64,000 nt of DNA from Sulfitobacter mediterraneus (GTDB lineage: Bacteria; Pseudomonadota; Alphaproteobacteria; Rhodobacterales; Rhodobacteraceae). The position numbers and the translations under genes are program-made. The notes under the pieces were generated by a model. That model was not told the origin of the DNA. It made no database searches and saw nothing but the letters and a program-made list of their open reading frames with translations. The stretch's first letter is position 1. Each line of letters begins with the position of its first letter. Below, one piece after another: positions 27,798 through 36,738 of the stretch. The stretch lies in contig NZ_QBKU01000003.1 in NCBI RefSeq assembly GCF_003054325.1, positions 1 to 64,000 of the forward strand, read 5' to 3'.

Positions 27798-29225
27798 ATG
27801 AACATTCGCCACGAATGTCCGCTGCCCGATCTGTCGTATGCAGTCGTTGCCCCGCTGTTTATCCAAACAGCGGACGGGACGATTCTGATCAGCAAAAAGT
27901 GGTCGCTTGCGGGCATTTGGATTGATCCCGCTGGTCATGATTTGACCCAAGGCACGGCGATGGCGGTGCCGTTTCAGGGTGTGGATATCTCATTCAACGT
28001 AAAACTCGCCCCGACAAGCGATCCAGAACACTTTGTTTTTGCAAACCTTTCGGTCAGACAACGCGAGACGCTCTCGCTGTTTTATCAAGGTGTGTTGTCG
28101 GGCAAAATGGTTGCCACTGGCGATATGATTTCCAGCCTCGACACACCTGTCGATCTCGTGCCGATGGGCGAAACCGAAGAGGAAGAAGCAGCAGGAGTTA
28201 AAACCGCATCACCCCGCCTGCGGCGGGTCATCTGGAATGTCGTGTTCTATCTGTTCCTCGCCGCCTTTATGGTGCTCTTCGTGGGCGGGCATATTTGGGA
28301 TCGACTCTCAACAATCCGGCTGGATCATGGTCGCTTTGTCGCGCCGACAGAGCATTACCTGGCCCCAGACACCGGTTACATTGATCGCCTATACGTACGC
28401 CCCGGCGAAATGGTTGCGCGGGGCGACATCATCGCACGACTGCAAGATCCAGACCGCGAAAGTGACGTCGAAGAGGTGCGTGCCGAGGTCCTTTTGGCGG
28501 AACGGGCGTTGGAAGTCGCGCAGACGGCGTTGGCCGACCACCTTGCCCGGAAACCTGACTATCGCGCGCCCCTTTTGGAGGCGGTTGAGCGCGCTTCGCA
28601 GCTATTGCACGACCACCATCCGGGCACCCGCCATGTTTCAGTGGCGCTCTTGCGTGCGCAAAATCGTCTACAGGATTTTGATCAGGGGATCGATGTTGGC
28701 ACAGCTCGATACCACGCGCTTGCCGCTGACTTTACACGTCAGGCAGAAGATCAATCGCTGATCTTGCGGCGCTGGAAACGCGAGCTGCGCCATAGAAAGT
28801 CCGCCGCGAACAAATACGTCATTCGCGCCAAAACGGACGGGACTGTCTTTGCTGTTCATGTGGAAAAGGGACACTTTGTCGGACGCGGTGACCTGGTCGC
28901 CGAGGTTGAAGAAGACACGCCGCGAACTGCGGTGGGTTGGCTGGATGACAGCATGGTCACCTCCGTTTCACTTGGGATGACAGGCACGGCAAAGTTCAAC
29001 TTTCGCGGTGAATATCGCCAGATGGCGGCGACGGTGGTTGATTTGCAGGCGGGCAGCGATACCGCGCGCCCTGATCGGTTCGGCATGATTGTTACGCTCA
29101 AGATTGAGGGGGCCGGGCTAAAGACATCCCGCAAACTGTTCCGTCCGAACGCGCCAGCACAGCTTGAGCTGGACCGCGATCTTTTCGCCGGGTCGCGGGC
29201 AGGGGGCAACGATGCAGGCTCCTGA
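27798..29225 (+). CDS. alg44: Alg44-like polymerase co-factor with degenerate PilZ domain
   Basis: A 475-residue inner-membrane protein. ATG 27798 is chosen for its CTGGAGT site. N-terminal about 110 residues are PilZ-like, a membrane helix lies at about 144-164, and the rest is a periplasmic HlyD/membrane-fusion region (TGYIDRLYVRPGEMVARGDI, a coiled-coil stretch, IRAKTDGTVFAVHVEKGHFV). This is the domain order of Alg44. In Pseudomonas, PilZ binds c-di-GMP through RxxxR and (D/N)xSxxG. Here the second motif reads KWSLAG (residues 34-39), with Lys in place of Asp/Asn, and no RxxxR precedes it. c-di-GMP binding therefore appears lost. The gene overlaps alg8 by 14 bases. Confidence 0.82.
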   Translation: MNIRHECPLPDLSYAVVAPLFIQTADGTILISKKWSLAGIWIDPAGHDLTQGTAMAVPFQGVDISFNVKLAPTSDPEHFVFANLSVRQRETLSLFYQGVLSGKMVATGDMISSLDTPVDLVPMGETEEEEAAGVKTASPRLRRVIWNVVFYLFLAAFMVLFVGGHIWDRLSTIRLDHGRFVAPTEHYLAPDTGYIDRLYVRPGEMVARGDIIARLQDPDRESDVEEVRAEVLLAERALEVAQTALADHLARKPDYRAPLLEAVERASQLLHDHHPGTRHVSVALLRAQNRLQDFDQGIDVGTARYHALAADFTRQAEDQSLILRRWKRELRHRKSAANKYVIRAKTDGTVFAVHVEKGHFVGRGDLVAEVEEDTPRTAVGWLDDSMVTSVSLGMTGTAKFNFRGEYRQMAATVVDLQAGSDTARPDRFGMIVTLKIEGAGLKTSRKLFRPNAPAQLELDRDLFAGSRAGGNDAGS

Positions 29226-30810
29226 CAGTGTTTACGGGTTCGAAAAACACTTGGACGCCTGGCTTGCGACACTTGCCGGACCATCTCCCAGTGGTTTGAA
29301 GAAATGGACACCCTTGTTTCTGGCGCAATTTACGATCCTGTTCTCGGTCCTAGTCGGGGCGCTGGTTTTCTGGCCCAACAACTTCTTTGATCCGCAACTT
29401 GTCCACTTCACCTTTACCCTCGGGTCTTTAGGGGTTTGGCGTTTTGGCTGGTGGTTCACCCATGCGGTACGGGCCGAGATTTACGCGCGGTGCGTCTGGC
29501 CCGGCATGCGCGCCAGGGCAAACAGGCTTTGGCGTGAGGGCTGGCGCCCCCAGATGCTGCATATCCAGATGACAACCTATTACGAAGAACCCGCGATCAC
29601 GCGCCGGGTTATTGGATCAATCATCGGTCAAATCAGGCGGGAAGGGATACCAACGACGATTTATATCGGCACGGGCTCATCCTATGATGAAGAGATCATC
29701 ACCCAGTTTGTCAAAACCCACGCTCAGGATGTCGACGCGGAGCTTGTCTTTCTCCGCCAAAACCAGCCGGGCAAACGTATGGCAATCGGGATGATCCTGC
29801 GCGCGATGAACCGCGCGCAGATTGCCCCGGACGATCTGGTGATCTTTATGGATGGCGATGCGGTCTATGGCATTGATGTGCTGGAAAAGACCTGTTCGAT
29901 GTTTGGGGCCGACCCTGAATTGCAGGCACTGACCACGAATGAAGAGGTCATCTGCTATGGGCCGCGCTGGATTCAAAGCTGGCTGTCGATGCGGTTTGCG
30001 CAGCGGCGGCTGGCGATGCAAAGCCACGCCCTGTCTGATCGTGTATTGACCCTGACGGGTCGGATGAGCGTCTTTCGTGCGCGCAACATCACGAACGAAA
30101 AATTCATCCGCACGATTGAGGCGGATCATCTTGATCACTGGCTGTGGGGGCGATTTCGCTTTCTCTCAGGAGACGACAAAAGCACGTGGTATCATTTGCT
30201 GTCGTGTCGATCCAAGATGACCTACGTCCCGGATGCCTGCGTCTATACGATTGAACAGATCGAAGGATCAGGAACCGGGCGCATGGTGCAGAATTTTCGC
30301 CGCTGGTCCGGCAACATGCTGCGCAACGGCGCACGCGCGATTGCGCTTGGTCCTCGCATTGCAAGACCATTCATCTGGTGGTGCCTTGTCGACCAGCGCA
30401 TTGCCATGTGGACAATGCTGGTCAGCCCGACACTTGCCATCCTGACCCTGTTTGTCGAACCCATGTATCTGGCGCATTGCCTGATCTGGATTGTCCTGTC
30501 GCGCACGATCTTGTGCCTATTCCTGTACCGCTATGCGCGCAGCACCGATCTGAGCTGGCCGTTCATTCTGTACTTCAACCAGATCATCAATGCCTGCGTG
30601 AAGGTCTTTATGATCTTTCACCTTAGTAAACAGAAATGGTCAAACCGCGGCAATCAAACTGCGGGCAATGGCACATCCTTTGCCGATAAAATGCAAAACG
30701 CGATGGCCAAGTTCCAGTTGGTGACAACAGTTGCTGCATTCATCCTTGCGCTGGCGATCATGATTGACCTGCTGCCTAGCCCGATGATTCTGCGTGTCTT
30801 TTTGCCTTGA
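29212..30810 (+). CDS. alg8: Alg8-like mannuronan synthase, GT2 glycosyltransferase
   Basis: A 532-residue membrane glycosyltransferase. The start at 29212 follows AGGGGG and overlaps alg44. Signature stretches match Pseudomonas Alg8 closely: VIFMDGDAVYG (metal-binding DxD region), ALTTNEEV, MRFAQRRLAMQSHALSDRV, LTLTGRMSVFRARN, DHWLWGRFRFLSGDDKSTW and RRWSGNMLRNGARAIAL. Hydrophobic helices flank the catalytic region. It polymerises GDP-mannuronate into mannuronan, coupled to export across the inner membrane with Alg44. Co-transcription with alg44 is almost certain. The close match of the polymerase is the best single argument that the product is alginate-like. Confidence 0.9.
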   Translation: MQAPDSVYGFEKHLDAWLATLAGPSPSGLKKWTPLFLAQFTILFSVLVGALVFWPNNFFDPQLVHFTFTLGSLGVWRFGWWFTHAVRAEIYARCVWPGMRARANRLWREGWRPQMLHIQMTTYYEEPAITRRVIGSIIGQIRREGIPTTIYIGTGSSYDEEIITQFVKTHAQDVDAELVFLRQNQPGKRMAIGMILRAMNRAQIAPDDLVIFMDGDAVYGIDVLEKTCSMFGADPELQALTTNEEVICYGPRWIQSWLSMRFAQRRLAMQSHALSDRVLTLTGRMSVFRARNITNEKFIRTIEADHLDHWLWGRFRFLSGDDKSTWYHLLSCRSKMTYVPDACVYTIEQIEGSGTGRMVQNFRRWSGNMLRNGARAIALGPRIARPFIWWCLVDQRIAMWTMLVSPTLAILTLFVEPMYLAHCLIWIVLSRTILCLFLYRYARSTDLSWPFILYFNQIINACVKVFMIFHLSKQKWSNRGNQTAGNGTSFADKMQNAMAKFQLVTTVAAFILALAIMIDLLPSPMILRVFLP

Positions 30811-30819
30811 GGTCAGAAC

Positions 30820-30846
30820 CTATACCACTGGATAGGTCACCCATCC
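30820..30846. promoter_or_regulatory. Candidate operator, site C (upstream of algA)
   Basis: CTATAC-CACT-GGATAG, then five bases and CCATCC. Starts ten bases after the alg8 stop and about 100 bases before algA. One arm differs by one base from the shared half-site CTATCC. Confidence 0.55.
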
Positions 30847-30948
30847 CAAATGACGCCGAACTGTCCAGTTGGGCACAGGCCAACAGCCACACGCCTGCGC
30901 TAAACCCATCACATCGGTTTTTAAGAGTGTGAGGACAAGGAGACCAAC

Positions 30949-32376
30949 ATGATCTATCCGGTAATTCTGTGTGGGGGCAGTGGCACCCGTCTGTGGCCAT
31001 TGTCGCGCAAAAGCTTTCCCAAGCAATTTTCGACCCTGAACGGCGACACAAGCCTGTTTCAGCAAACCATCGCACGTGTTAAAACACCTGCCTTCCAATC
31101 GCCCATCGTGCTGACCAATGCGGACTATCGTTTCACCGTGTCAGAGCAATTGGCCAACGAAGGTGTGGACAACGCCACTGTCATGATTGAGCCCGAGGGC
31201 CGCAACACTGCCCCTGCAATCCTGGCAGCGGCCTTGTTGCTCCAAGATCAGCCAGAGGCAACGCTGCTCGTCATGCCCTCCGATCACGCGATCCGCGACG
31301 AAGAGGCCCTGTCAAAGGCCATCATGGCCGGATACGATGCAGCGGCGGCGGGCAAGTTGGTCACATTTGGCATCACGCCGGATCGCCCAGAGACAGGCTA
31401 TGGCTATCTCGAAACCTTCGATCCCATTGCAACGCAAAGCACGCATGCACAACCGCTCAAGGCCTTTGTCGAAAAGCCAAGCGTGGAGCGCGCCGAGGAA
31501 TTCCTGACCTCAAAGCGCCACTTATGGAACGCTGGTATCTTTATGTTCCGCGTTGCCGAAATTCTTGAAACGTTTGAGGTGCTCTGCCCGCAGCTCATGA
31601 TGCCGGTGCGTCGCGCCGTTCAGGGCGCAAAGCAGGATATGAATTTTCTGCGGCTAGATCCAACACCCTATGCCAGCGCGCACGACATCTCGATCGACTA
31701 TGCCGTGATGGAATGCTGCGAAACGCTATCTGTTGTGCCCACCGATTGCGGCTGGACGGACCTTGGCAGCTGGGCCTCGGTCTGGGAAAGCGGTGCTGCG
31801 GATCAGGCGGGCGTCGTACAAAGCGGCGCAACAACGTCGATTGATTGCAAAGACACGCTCTTGCGCTCGGAAACCGAGGGCGTCGAACTTGTCGGCGTCG
31901 GGCTGAACAACATTGCAGCCATCGCAATGGGTGACGCGGTGCTGATCGCTGATATGAGCCAGACCGAGACGGTAAAGACGGCTGTCTCAAAGCTGAAGGC
32001 CAAGCAGGCCAAACAGGCCGAGAGCTTTCCCAAGGATCACCGTCCATGGGGTTATTTTGAAACCCTGTCGCTGGGTCAGCGATTTCAGGTCAAACGGATT
32101 GTCGTAAAGCCTGGTGCAGCCCTGTCCCTCCAAAGCCACATGCACCGGGCGGAACATTGGATCGTCGTCGCAGGCTCTGCGAATGTGACGATTGATGACA
32201 GCGTCAAGATGATCTCGGAAAACCAATCCGTCTATATCCCGCTGGGTGCCATTCACCGGCTGGAAAACCCCGGCAAAGTCGAACTTCATTTGATCGAAGT
32301 GCAAACCGGTGCCTATCTCGGAGAGGATGACATCGTGCGTTACGAAGATATCTACGCACGTGACAGAGCTGCATAA
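30949..32376 (+). CDS. algA: Bifunctional mannose-6-phosphate isomerase / GDP-mannose pyrophosphorylase
   Basis: A 475-residue cytoplasmic enzyme with AAGGAG upstream of ATG. The N-terminal nucleotidyltransferase has VILCGGSGTRLWPLSRKSFP and FVEKPS. The C-terminal cupin-type isomerase has RPWGYFETL, QVKRIVVKPGAALSLQSHMH and HRAEHWIVVAGSA. AlgA performs the first and third steps from fructose-6-phosphate to GDP-mannose; the mutase step (AlgC) is not in this window. Length equals the Pseudomonas protein (481). A terminator follows at 32410. Confidence 0.93.
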   Translation: MIYPVILCGGSGTRLWPLSRKSFPKQFSTLNGDTSLFQQTIARVKTPAFQSPIVLTNADYRFTVSEQLANEGVDNATVMIEPEGRNTAPAILAAALLLQDQPEATLLVMPSDHAIRDEEALSKAIMAGYDAAAAGKLVTFGITPDRPETGYGYLETFDPIATQSTHAQPLKAFVEKPSVERAEEFLTSKRHLWNAGIFMFRVAEILETFEVLCPQLMMPVRRAVQGAKQDMNFLRLDPTPYASAHDISIDYAVMECCETLSVVPTDCGWTDLGSWASVWESGAADQAGVVQSGATTSIDCKDTLLRSETEGVELVGVGLNNIAAIAMGDAVLIADMSQTETVKTAVSKLKAKQAKQAESFPKDHRPWGYFETLSLGQRFQVKRIVVKPGAALSLQSHMHRAEHWIVVAGSANVTIDDSVKMISENQSVYIPLGAIHRLENPGKVELHLIEVQTGAYLGEDDIVRYEDIYARDRAA

Positions 32377-32409
32377 ACCAAGAAAAAAAAGCACTCTCAC
32401 ACCACCTTG

Positions 32410-32440
32410 GGCGGCGCGTCATGCGCCGCCTCTTTTCGTT
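32410..32440 (+). terminator. Intrinsic terminator after algA
   Basis: GGCGGCGC (32410-32417) pairs with GCGCCGCC (32423-32430) around a five-base loop, followed by TCTTTTCGTT. It ends the algA transcript and shows that algD has its own promoter and that site D is not the terminator. Confidence 0.8.
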
Positions 32441-32463
32441 TCAAAACAGACGTTTCAGAAGCT

Positions 32464-32490
32464 CTATCCGAAAGGATAGCGGGCCTATCC
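32464..32490. promoter_or_regulatory. Candidate operator, site D (upstream of algD)
   Basis: CTATCC-GAAA-GGATAG is a perfect inverted repeat, followed after five bases by CTATCC. A further CCTATAC lies near 32504. It sits between the algA terminator and algD, about 90 bases before the algD start. Confidence 0.65.
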
Positions 32491-32580
32491 AAAGTCTGAT
32501 AAACCTATACGCCCAGTCAAAAGATCATTCGAAAACAATGGGCTAAACATCACTCAACCCATTAACAAAGGACGAGTGAC

Positions 32581-33981
32581 ATGTTTGATCTTGACTCAAC
32601 CACCAGCCAGGGCAGCGCTCTGGCACCGCTTCGCATCATTGAAGAAAAACCCGCCATTTCAGTCGTCGGCCTTGGTTATGTCGGTGCTGTTTCAACAGCC
32701 TGTTTGTCGAGCCTCGGACACAAGGTCATTGGTGTCGATCTGGACGCTGACAAAATCGCCGCCATTGGTGCAGGCCGCTCACCCATCCATGAAAAAGACC
32801 TTGATGGCCTGCTGTTTGACGGCGTTGCCAACGGTTTGGTTACCGCGACCGACGACTTGGAACAGGCGGTCATCGACAGCGACGTCACATTTGTTTCGGT
32901 GGGGACACCGACAGCTGCGGACGGCGGTTGCGATCACAGCTTTATCGCCGCAGCGGCACGGTCGATTGGCCGAGGGCTGGAGCAAAAGAACGACTTCCAC
33001 ATCGTCGTGATGCGCTGTTCGATCCCGCCCGGTGTCACGATGGGGTTCATGGCCCCGATCATCGAAGAGGTATCGGGCCTGAGGGCGGGCGTTGATTTCG
33101 GTGTCTGTTTCAACCCAGAATTCCTGCGCGAGGGCGTCGCGGTTGAGGATTTCTACGCGCCCCCCAAAACCGTCATCGGCGCAAGTGATGATCGCAGCGC
33201 AAACACCCTGCGCCGCATCTACGAAGCGGTCGATCCCGCGCCGATTGTCACGCCGATTGAGACGGCCGAAATGGTCAAATATGTCGATAACGTCTGGCAC
33301 GCCACAAAGGTCTGTTTTGCCAATGAAGTCGGGCGCTTGTGCAAGCCTCTTGGTGTAGACAGCCATGACGTGATGGATGTGTTTGTTCAGGACACCAAGC
33401 TGAACCTGTCGCCTTATTACCTCAAGCCCGGCTTTGCCTATGGCGGTTCTTGCCTGCCCAAAGAAGTGCGCGCGGTCGCCCATATCGCGAAAGAGCAGGG
33501 AGTGCATCTGCCGATGATAGAAAGCCTGGATGTCTCGAACAAGACGCACATTGATGCGGCTCTGGAGATGGTGCGCAAGACAGGTGCCCGCAAGGTGGGT
33601 GTGCTTGGTCTTGCCTTCAAACAGGGCACTGACGATCTTCGCGAAAGCCCGATCCTCGAAGTGATTGCCGCCCTGCACGATGAAGGCGTGAAGGTCACGA
33701 TCCATGACGCCGCGATCACCGTCGATACCCCGCTTGCAGGACAACTCGCATATGTGCGCAACGGAAGCCCAGGCCTGCAAAAGATGGCGCACGCCTTGCC
33801 ACACATGCTGCGCAGCGATCTGAGCGAGGTTGTCGACACCGCTCAAGCGCTGATCGTGACACATAAAAACGACCTTTACGCAGATGCCATTCGCACGGCG
33901 ACCGATGTGCCTGTCATCGACGTTGTGCGCGCCGTTTCTAACGACGTCGAGCACGCAAACATCAACGGAATTGGCTGGTAA
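32581..33981 (+). CDS. algD: GDP-mannose 6-dehydrogenase
   Basis: A 466-residue cytoplasmic enzyme that oxidises GDP-mannose to GDP-mannuronate, the committed step of alginate synthesis. An extra about 25 residues precede the Rossmann motif VVGLGYVGAVSTACLSSLGH. Family marks shared with Pseudomonas AlgD: ETAEMVKYVDNVWHATKVCF, VMDVFVQDTKLNLSPYYLKP, and GFAYGGSCLPKEVRAV holding the catalytic Cys (about residue 290). LAFKQGTDDLRESP lies in the C-terminal domain. The DTKLNLS form favours GDP-mannose over UDP-glucose dehydrogenase. AAGGACGAG upstream supports the start. It leads a unit with the RTX gene 35 bases downstream. Confidence 0.92.
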   Translation: MFDLDSTTSQGSALAPLRIIEEKPAISVVGLGYVGAVSTACLSSLGHKVIGVDLDADKIAAIGAGRSPIHEKDLDGLLFDGVANGLVTATDDLEQAVIDSDVTFVSVGTPTAADGGCDHSFIAAAARSIGRGLEQKNDFHIVVMRCSIPPGVTMGFMAPIIEEVSGLRAGVDFGVCFNPEFLREGVAVEDFYAPPKTVIGASDDRSANTLRRIYEAVDPAPIVTPIETAEMVKYVDNVWHATKVCFANEVGRLCKPLGVDSHDVMDVFVQDTKLNLSPYYLKPGFAYGGSCLPKEVRAVAHIAKEQGVHLPMIESLDVSNKTHIDAALEMVRKTGARKVGVLGLAFKQGTDDLRESPILEVIAALHDEGVKVTIHDAAITVDTPLAGQLAYVRNGSPGLQKMAHALPHMLRSDLSEVVDTAQALIVTHKNDLYADAIRTATDVPVIDVVRAVSNDVEHANINGIGW

Positions 33982-34016
33982 CTAGCTTCTCCATATGACT
34001 TTCAAAAGGAAACGAA

Positions 34017-36722
34017 ATGTCTGGTAACGAGTACCCCGCCGACCTTCTCGGCACGCATGCTTCTGAACTGATCGAGGGCGACGACGCATCGGAAATGATC
34101 GTCGGGCTTTCTGGGGATGATACGATCTCTGGTGACGACGGTGATGATGTCATTCATGGGGATTTCCTGAGCGGAAATCTCCTGACTGGCACCGATGGCG
34201 CGACGAGCTTTGCCCAATATGGCGACACCGATGCCTGGTCGGTTCAGCAAGAGGCAAATGGTCATTCCAGTATGACCCAAACGGTTGAAACCATTCAGGG
34301 CGAAACCTATTCCGTCAGCTTTGACCTTGCCGCGAACTATGGTTCTGGCAGCATCAGCGGCGCGGTTGAAGTCCTGTGGAACGGTGAGGTGATTGGCAGC
34401 TTTGACACCAACAGCGCCGCGTTCTCTGTCAAAGAGCTTGAGTTCGAAGGTGTCGAGGGCGAGGGCTCATTGACCTTCCGCTCCATCGACAGCGATGCCC
34501 CAGAGGGTCCGCTGATCAACACCGACGGCCCTGTCTTTTACTACACCGCGCAGAAAGAGATTGGTGGGCAAAACGTCAGTGCAGAGGCCTTCGCGGAAGC
34601 TCAATCGAACCTCTATCAGGTGCTTGATGGCGAATTGCATGTCTTTGACCCCGAAACCGCGACCTATACGCCAGCGGGTGTGGGGGCGACGGTGACAACC
34701 AATGCCATCGGTTTTAACGCTGAGGATGATCTGCTTTATGGGATCGCCGTCAGAGACGGCACAGACAGTCTGGGCAACAGCATCGCGCAGGCGGATCTTG
34801 TGATGATTGACGCCACGGGGGCAAGCTATCGCGTCGGATCGACACCCTACCGATCCTGGACCGGCGACTTTGACAACGAAGGCAATCTGTGGGCGTTCCA
34901 TTCAAGTCTGGATCGCGTCACGAAAATCGACGTGGATCAGGTTTCTAGCACTGGTGCCGTTTCCAGCGAGACTTTCAAATTCGATAAATCGCTTGTTACC
35001 GATCAGCTCTGGGATGTGGCCTATGACGCCATGAACAACAGCTTTTATGGCGTCACGCGTCCATCGTCAGAAGGGGCGCAATCAGTTCTTTACCGCATCG
35101 ACATCTCTGCTGTGTCAGAAGGCGGCGCGCCGGTGATTACCACTCAGACAATCGTCGGGACGATGATCAATGGCGATTTACGCAATGGCGTGCCTGCCGT
35201 CACCTTTGGGGCCGCAATCAACGACGCAGACGGCAACCTCTATGTTGCGGGCAACAGTGGCGATCACGACATGGATGATGCGACCGCCAGTGCTGGCGGC
35301 ATCTACAGGGTCGTGCAGCATCCCAGCAATGGCACAGTCACATTGGAACTGGTCAGCGAAAGCCCGCGGTCCACTTCGAACGACGGGGCGGCAGACCCCC
35401 GCGCCGCCGACCCCTTTGCCGAAGTGGATAGAACCGCCTCGGTTCTGATCCGCAGCCCGGAACTTCGCATCACTGACGAAGGCGATTCAACCTTTGATGA
35501 TGTCATCGAGGGCGGACAGGGTGATGACGCCATCGACAGCGGTATCGGTGATGACCTCAGCGCGGGTCAAAGCGGCAATGACTTTCTAAGCGGTCAAGAG
35601 GGCGACGATCGCCTGTTTGGCGGAAATTCGGTTCAGGTACAGCCCCGCCGCGACGAACACTACGACGCCGCAGGCAATCGCTTTGACAGCGATGGCAACC
35701 TGCTGGCGGCGGACAACGATATGCTGATGGGGGGCGCGGGACGCGACTTTCTGCATGGCGGAGCAGGGCACGATACGCTCGAGGGCGGTACCGAAGCCGA
35801 TGCCCTGATCGGTGGTAGCGGCTTTGACGAACTCTGGGGCGGTGAGGGCAGTGATAACCTTGCGGGCGGGTCAGAGAGCGATGAATTGCATGGTGGCGGC
35901 GGCAATGACGTGCTGATCGGAAGCTTTGGGGCTGACATGCTCTTTGGTGGCTCCGGCGCGGATACGCTGCGCGGCGGCAGCGAAGGTGACACGCTCGACG
36001 GCGGACTCGGTGATGATTTGCTGCAAGGCGGAACTGGCGATGACATTTTGCGCGGTGGGGTCGGCAACGACATCTTGCAAGGGAGCACGGGTAATGACCG
36101 ACTCTCTGACACATCCGGCGCAAACGAATTGAGCGGCGGCAGCGGCAATGACGAACTGAGTGGTGGCTCGGGCGCGGACACATTGGTTGGCGGATCGGGG
36201 CATGATGTTCTCAGCGGCGGCGGCGCGCGTGATGTGCTGAAAGGGGGCACCGGCAATGATGTCCTGAATGGCGGCGGTGACAAAGACCAGCTTTACGGCG
36301 GCTCAGGGAACGACATCATCAACGGGGATCAGGGCAGCGATTACATCAACGCCGCTGCGGGTAACGACATCATCAACGCGGGTGGGGGGCGCGACAAGAT
36401 CCTGATGGGTGAAGGTGCCGATACCGCGTCTGGCGGCGCTGATACCGATTGGTTCATGTTCAATGCGCGCGACCTCGATGGTCGCGACAACACGATCTTG
36501 GATTACACGAACAACGTGGATGAGGCCGACCGTCTCGACTTTCGTGCGCTCTCCTTGGTGGCGGACGCACTGTCGGTGGAGGATTGGATTATCAACCACG
36601 TAATCCAGCAAGGCGATGAGGTTCAGATCTCATTTCAATCGTTCGATCTAACCTTATACGATCACCAAAGACTGGGTGATGGCTTTTACGATCAGGTCGT
36701 CGCAGGGATTGAGCTTATCTAG
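34017..36722 (+). CDS. RTX-type secreted calcium-binding protein of the polysaccharide locus
   Basis: A 901-residue acidic protein with no N-terminal signal peptide, typical of type I secretion. A short run of RTX-like GDD repeats near residues 20-50 is followed by a beta-rich domain (FAQYGDTDAWSVQQ onward). Next is a region of about 300 residues resembling a beta-propeller (LYGIAVRDGTDSLGN, NLWAFHSS, NLYVAGNSGD). From about 490 on there are many GGxGxDxLxGG nonapeptides, and then a unique C-terminal about 80 residues, the usual place of the type I signal. RTX repeats fold on binding Ca2+ outside the cell. No epimerase beta-helix or lyase motif is recognised, so it is not an obvious AlgE-type epimerase. 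Position 35 bases after algD suggests a matrix protein secreted with the polymer. Confidence 0.8.
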   Translation: MSGNEYPADLLGTHASELIEGDDASEMIVGLSGDDTISGDDGDDVIHGDFLSGNLLTGTDGATSFAQYGDTDAWSVQQEANGHSSMTQTVETIQGETYSVSFDLAANYGSGSISGAVEVLWNGEVIGSFDTNSAAFSVKELEFEGVEGEGSLTFRSIDSDAPEGPLINTDGPVFYYTAQKEIGGQNVSAEAFAEAQSNLYQVLDGELHVFDPETATYTPAGVGATVTTNAIGFNAEDDLLYGIAVRDGTDSLGNSIAQADLVMIDATGASYRVGSTPYRSWTGDFDNEGNLWAFHSSLDRVTKIDVDQVSSTGAVSSETFKFDKSLVTDQLWDVAYDAMNNSFYGVTRPSSEGAQSVLYRIDISAVSEGGAPVITTQTIVGTMINGDLRNGVPAVTFGAAINDADGNLYVAGNSGDHDMDDATASAGGIYRVVQHPSNGTVTLELVSESPRSTSNDGAADPRAADPFAEVDRTASVLIRSPELRITDEGDSTFDDVIEGGQGDDAIDSGIGDDLSAGQSGNDFLSGQEGDDRLFGGNSVQVQPRRDEHYDAAGNRFDSDGNLLAADNDMLMGGAGRDFLHGGAGHDTLEGGTEADALIGGSGFDELWGGEGSDNLAGGSESDELHGGGGNDVLIGSFGADMLFGGSGADTLRGGSEGDTLDGGLGDDLLQGGTGDDILRGGVGNDILQGSTGNDRLSDTSGANELSGGSGNDELSGGSGADTLVGGSGHDVLSGGGARDVLKGGTGNDVLNGGGDKDQLYGGSGNDIINGDQGSDYINAAAGNDIINAGGGRDKILMGEGADTASGGADTDWFMFNARDLDGRDNTILDYTNNVDEADRLDFRALSLVADALSVEDWIINHVIQQGDEVQISFQSFDLTLYDHQRLGDGFYDQVVAGIELI

Positions 36723-36738
36723 AACAATCGAGGGCGGG

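Noticed and set aside
24483..32490. Palindromes A-D as ordinary intrinsic terminators
   Set aside because: They lie soon after stop codons but lack T-runs, share a specific sequence rather than only a stem, and algA has a separate proper terminator before site D.
32581..33981. UDP-glucose 6-dehydrogenase
   Set aside because: The motif around the substrate site (DTKLNLSPYYLKPGFAYGG) and the neighbours algA and alg8 favour GDP-mannose dehydrogenase.
34017..36722. Secreted mannuronan C5-epimerase (AlgE1-7 type)
   Set aside because: RTX repeats fit, but no parallel beta-helix epimerase region or catalytic motif could be recognised in the N-terminal part.
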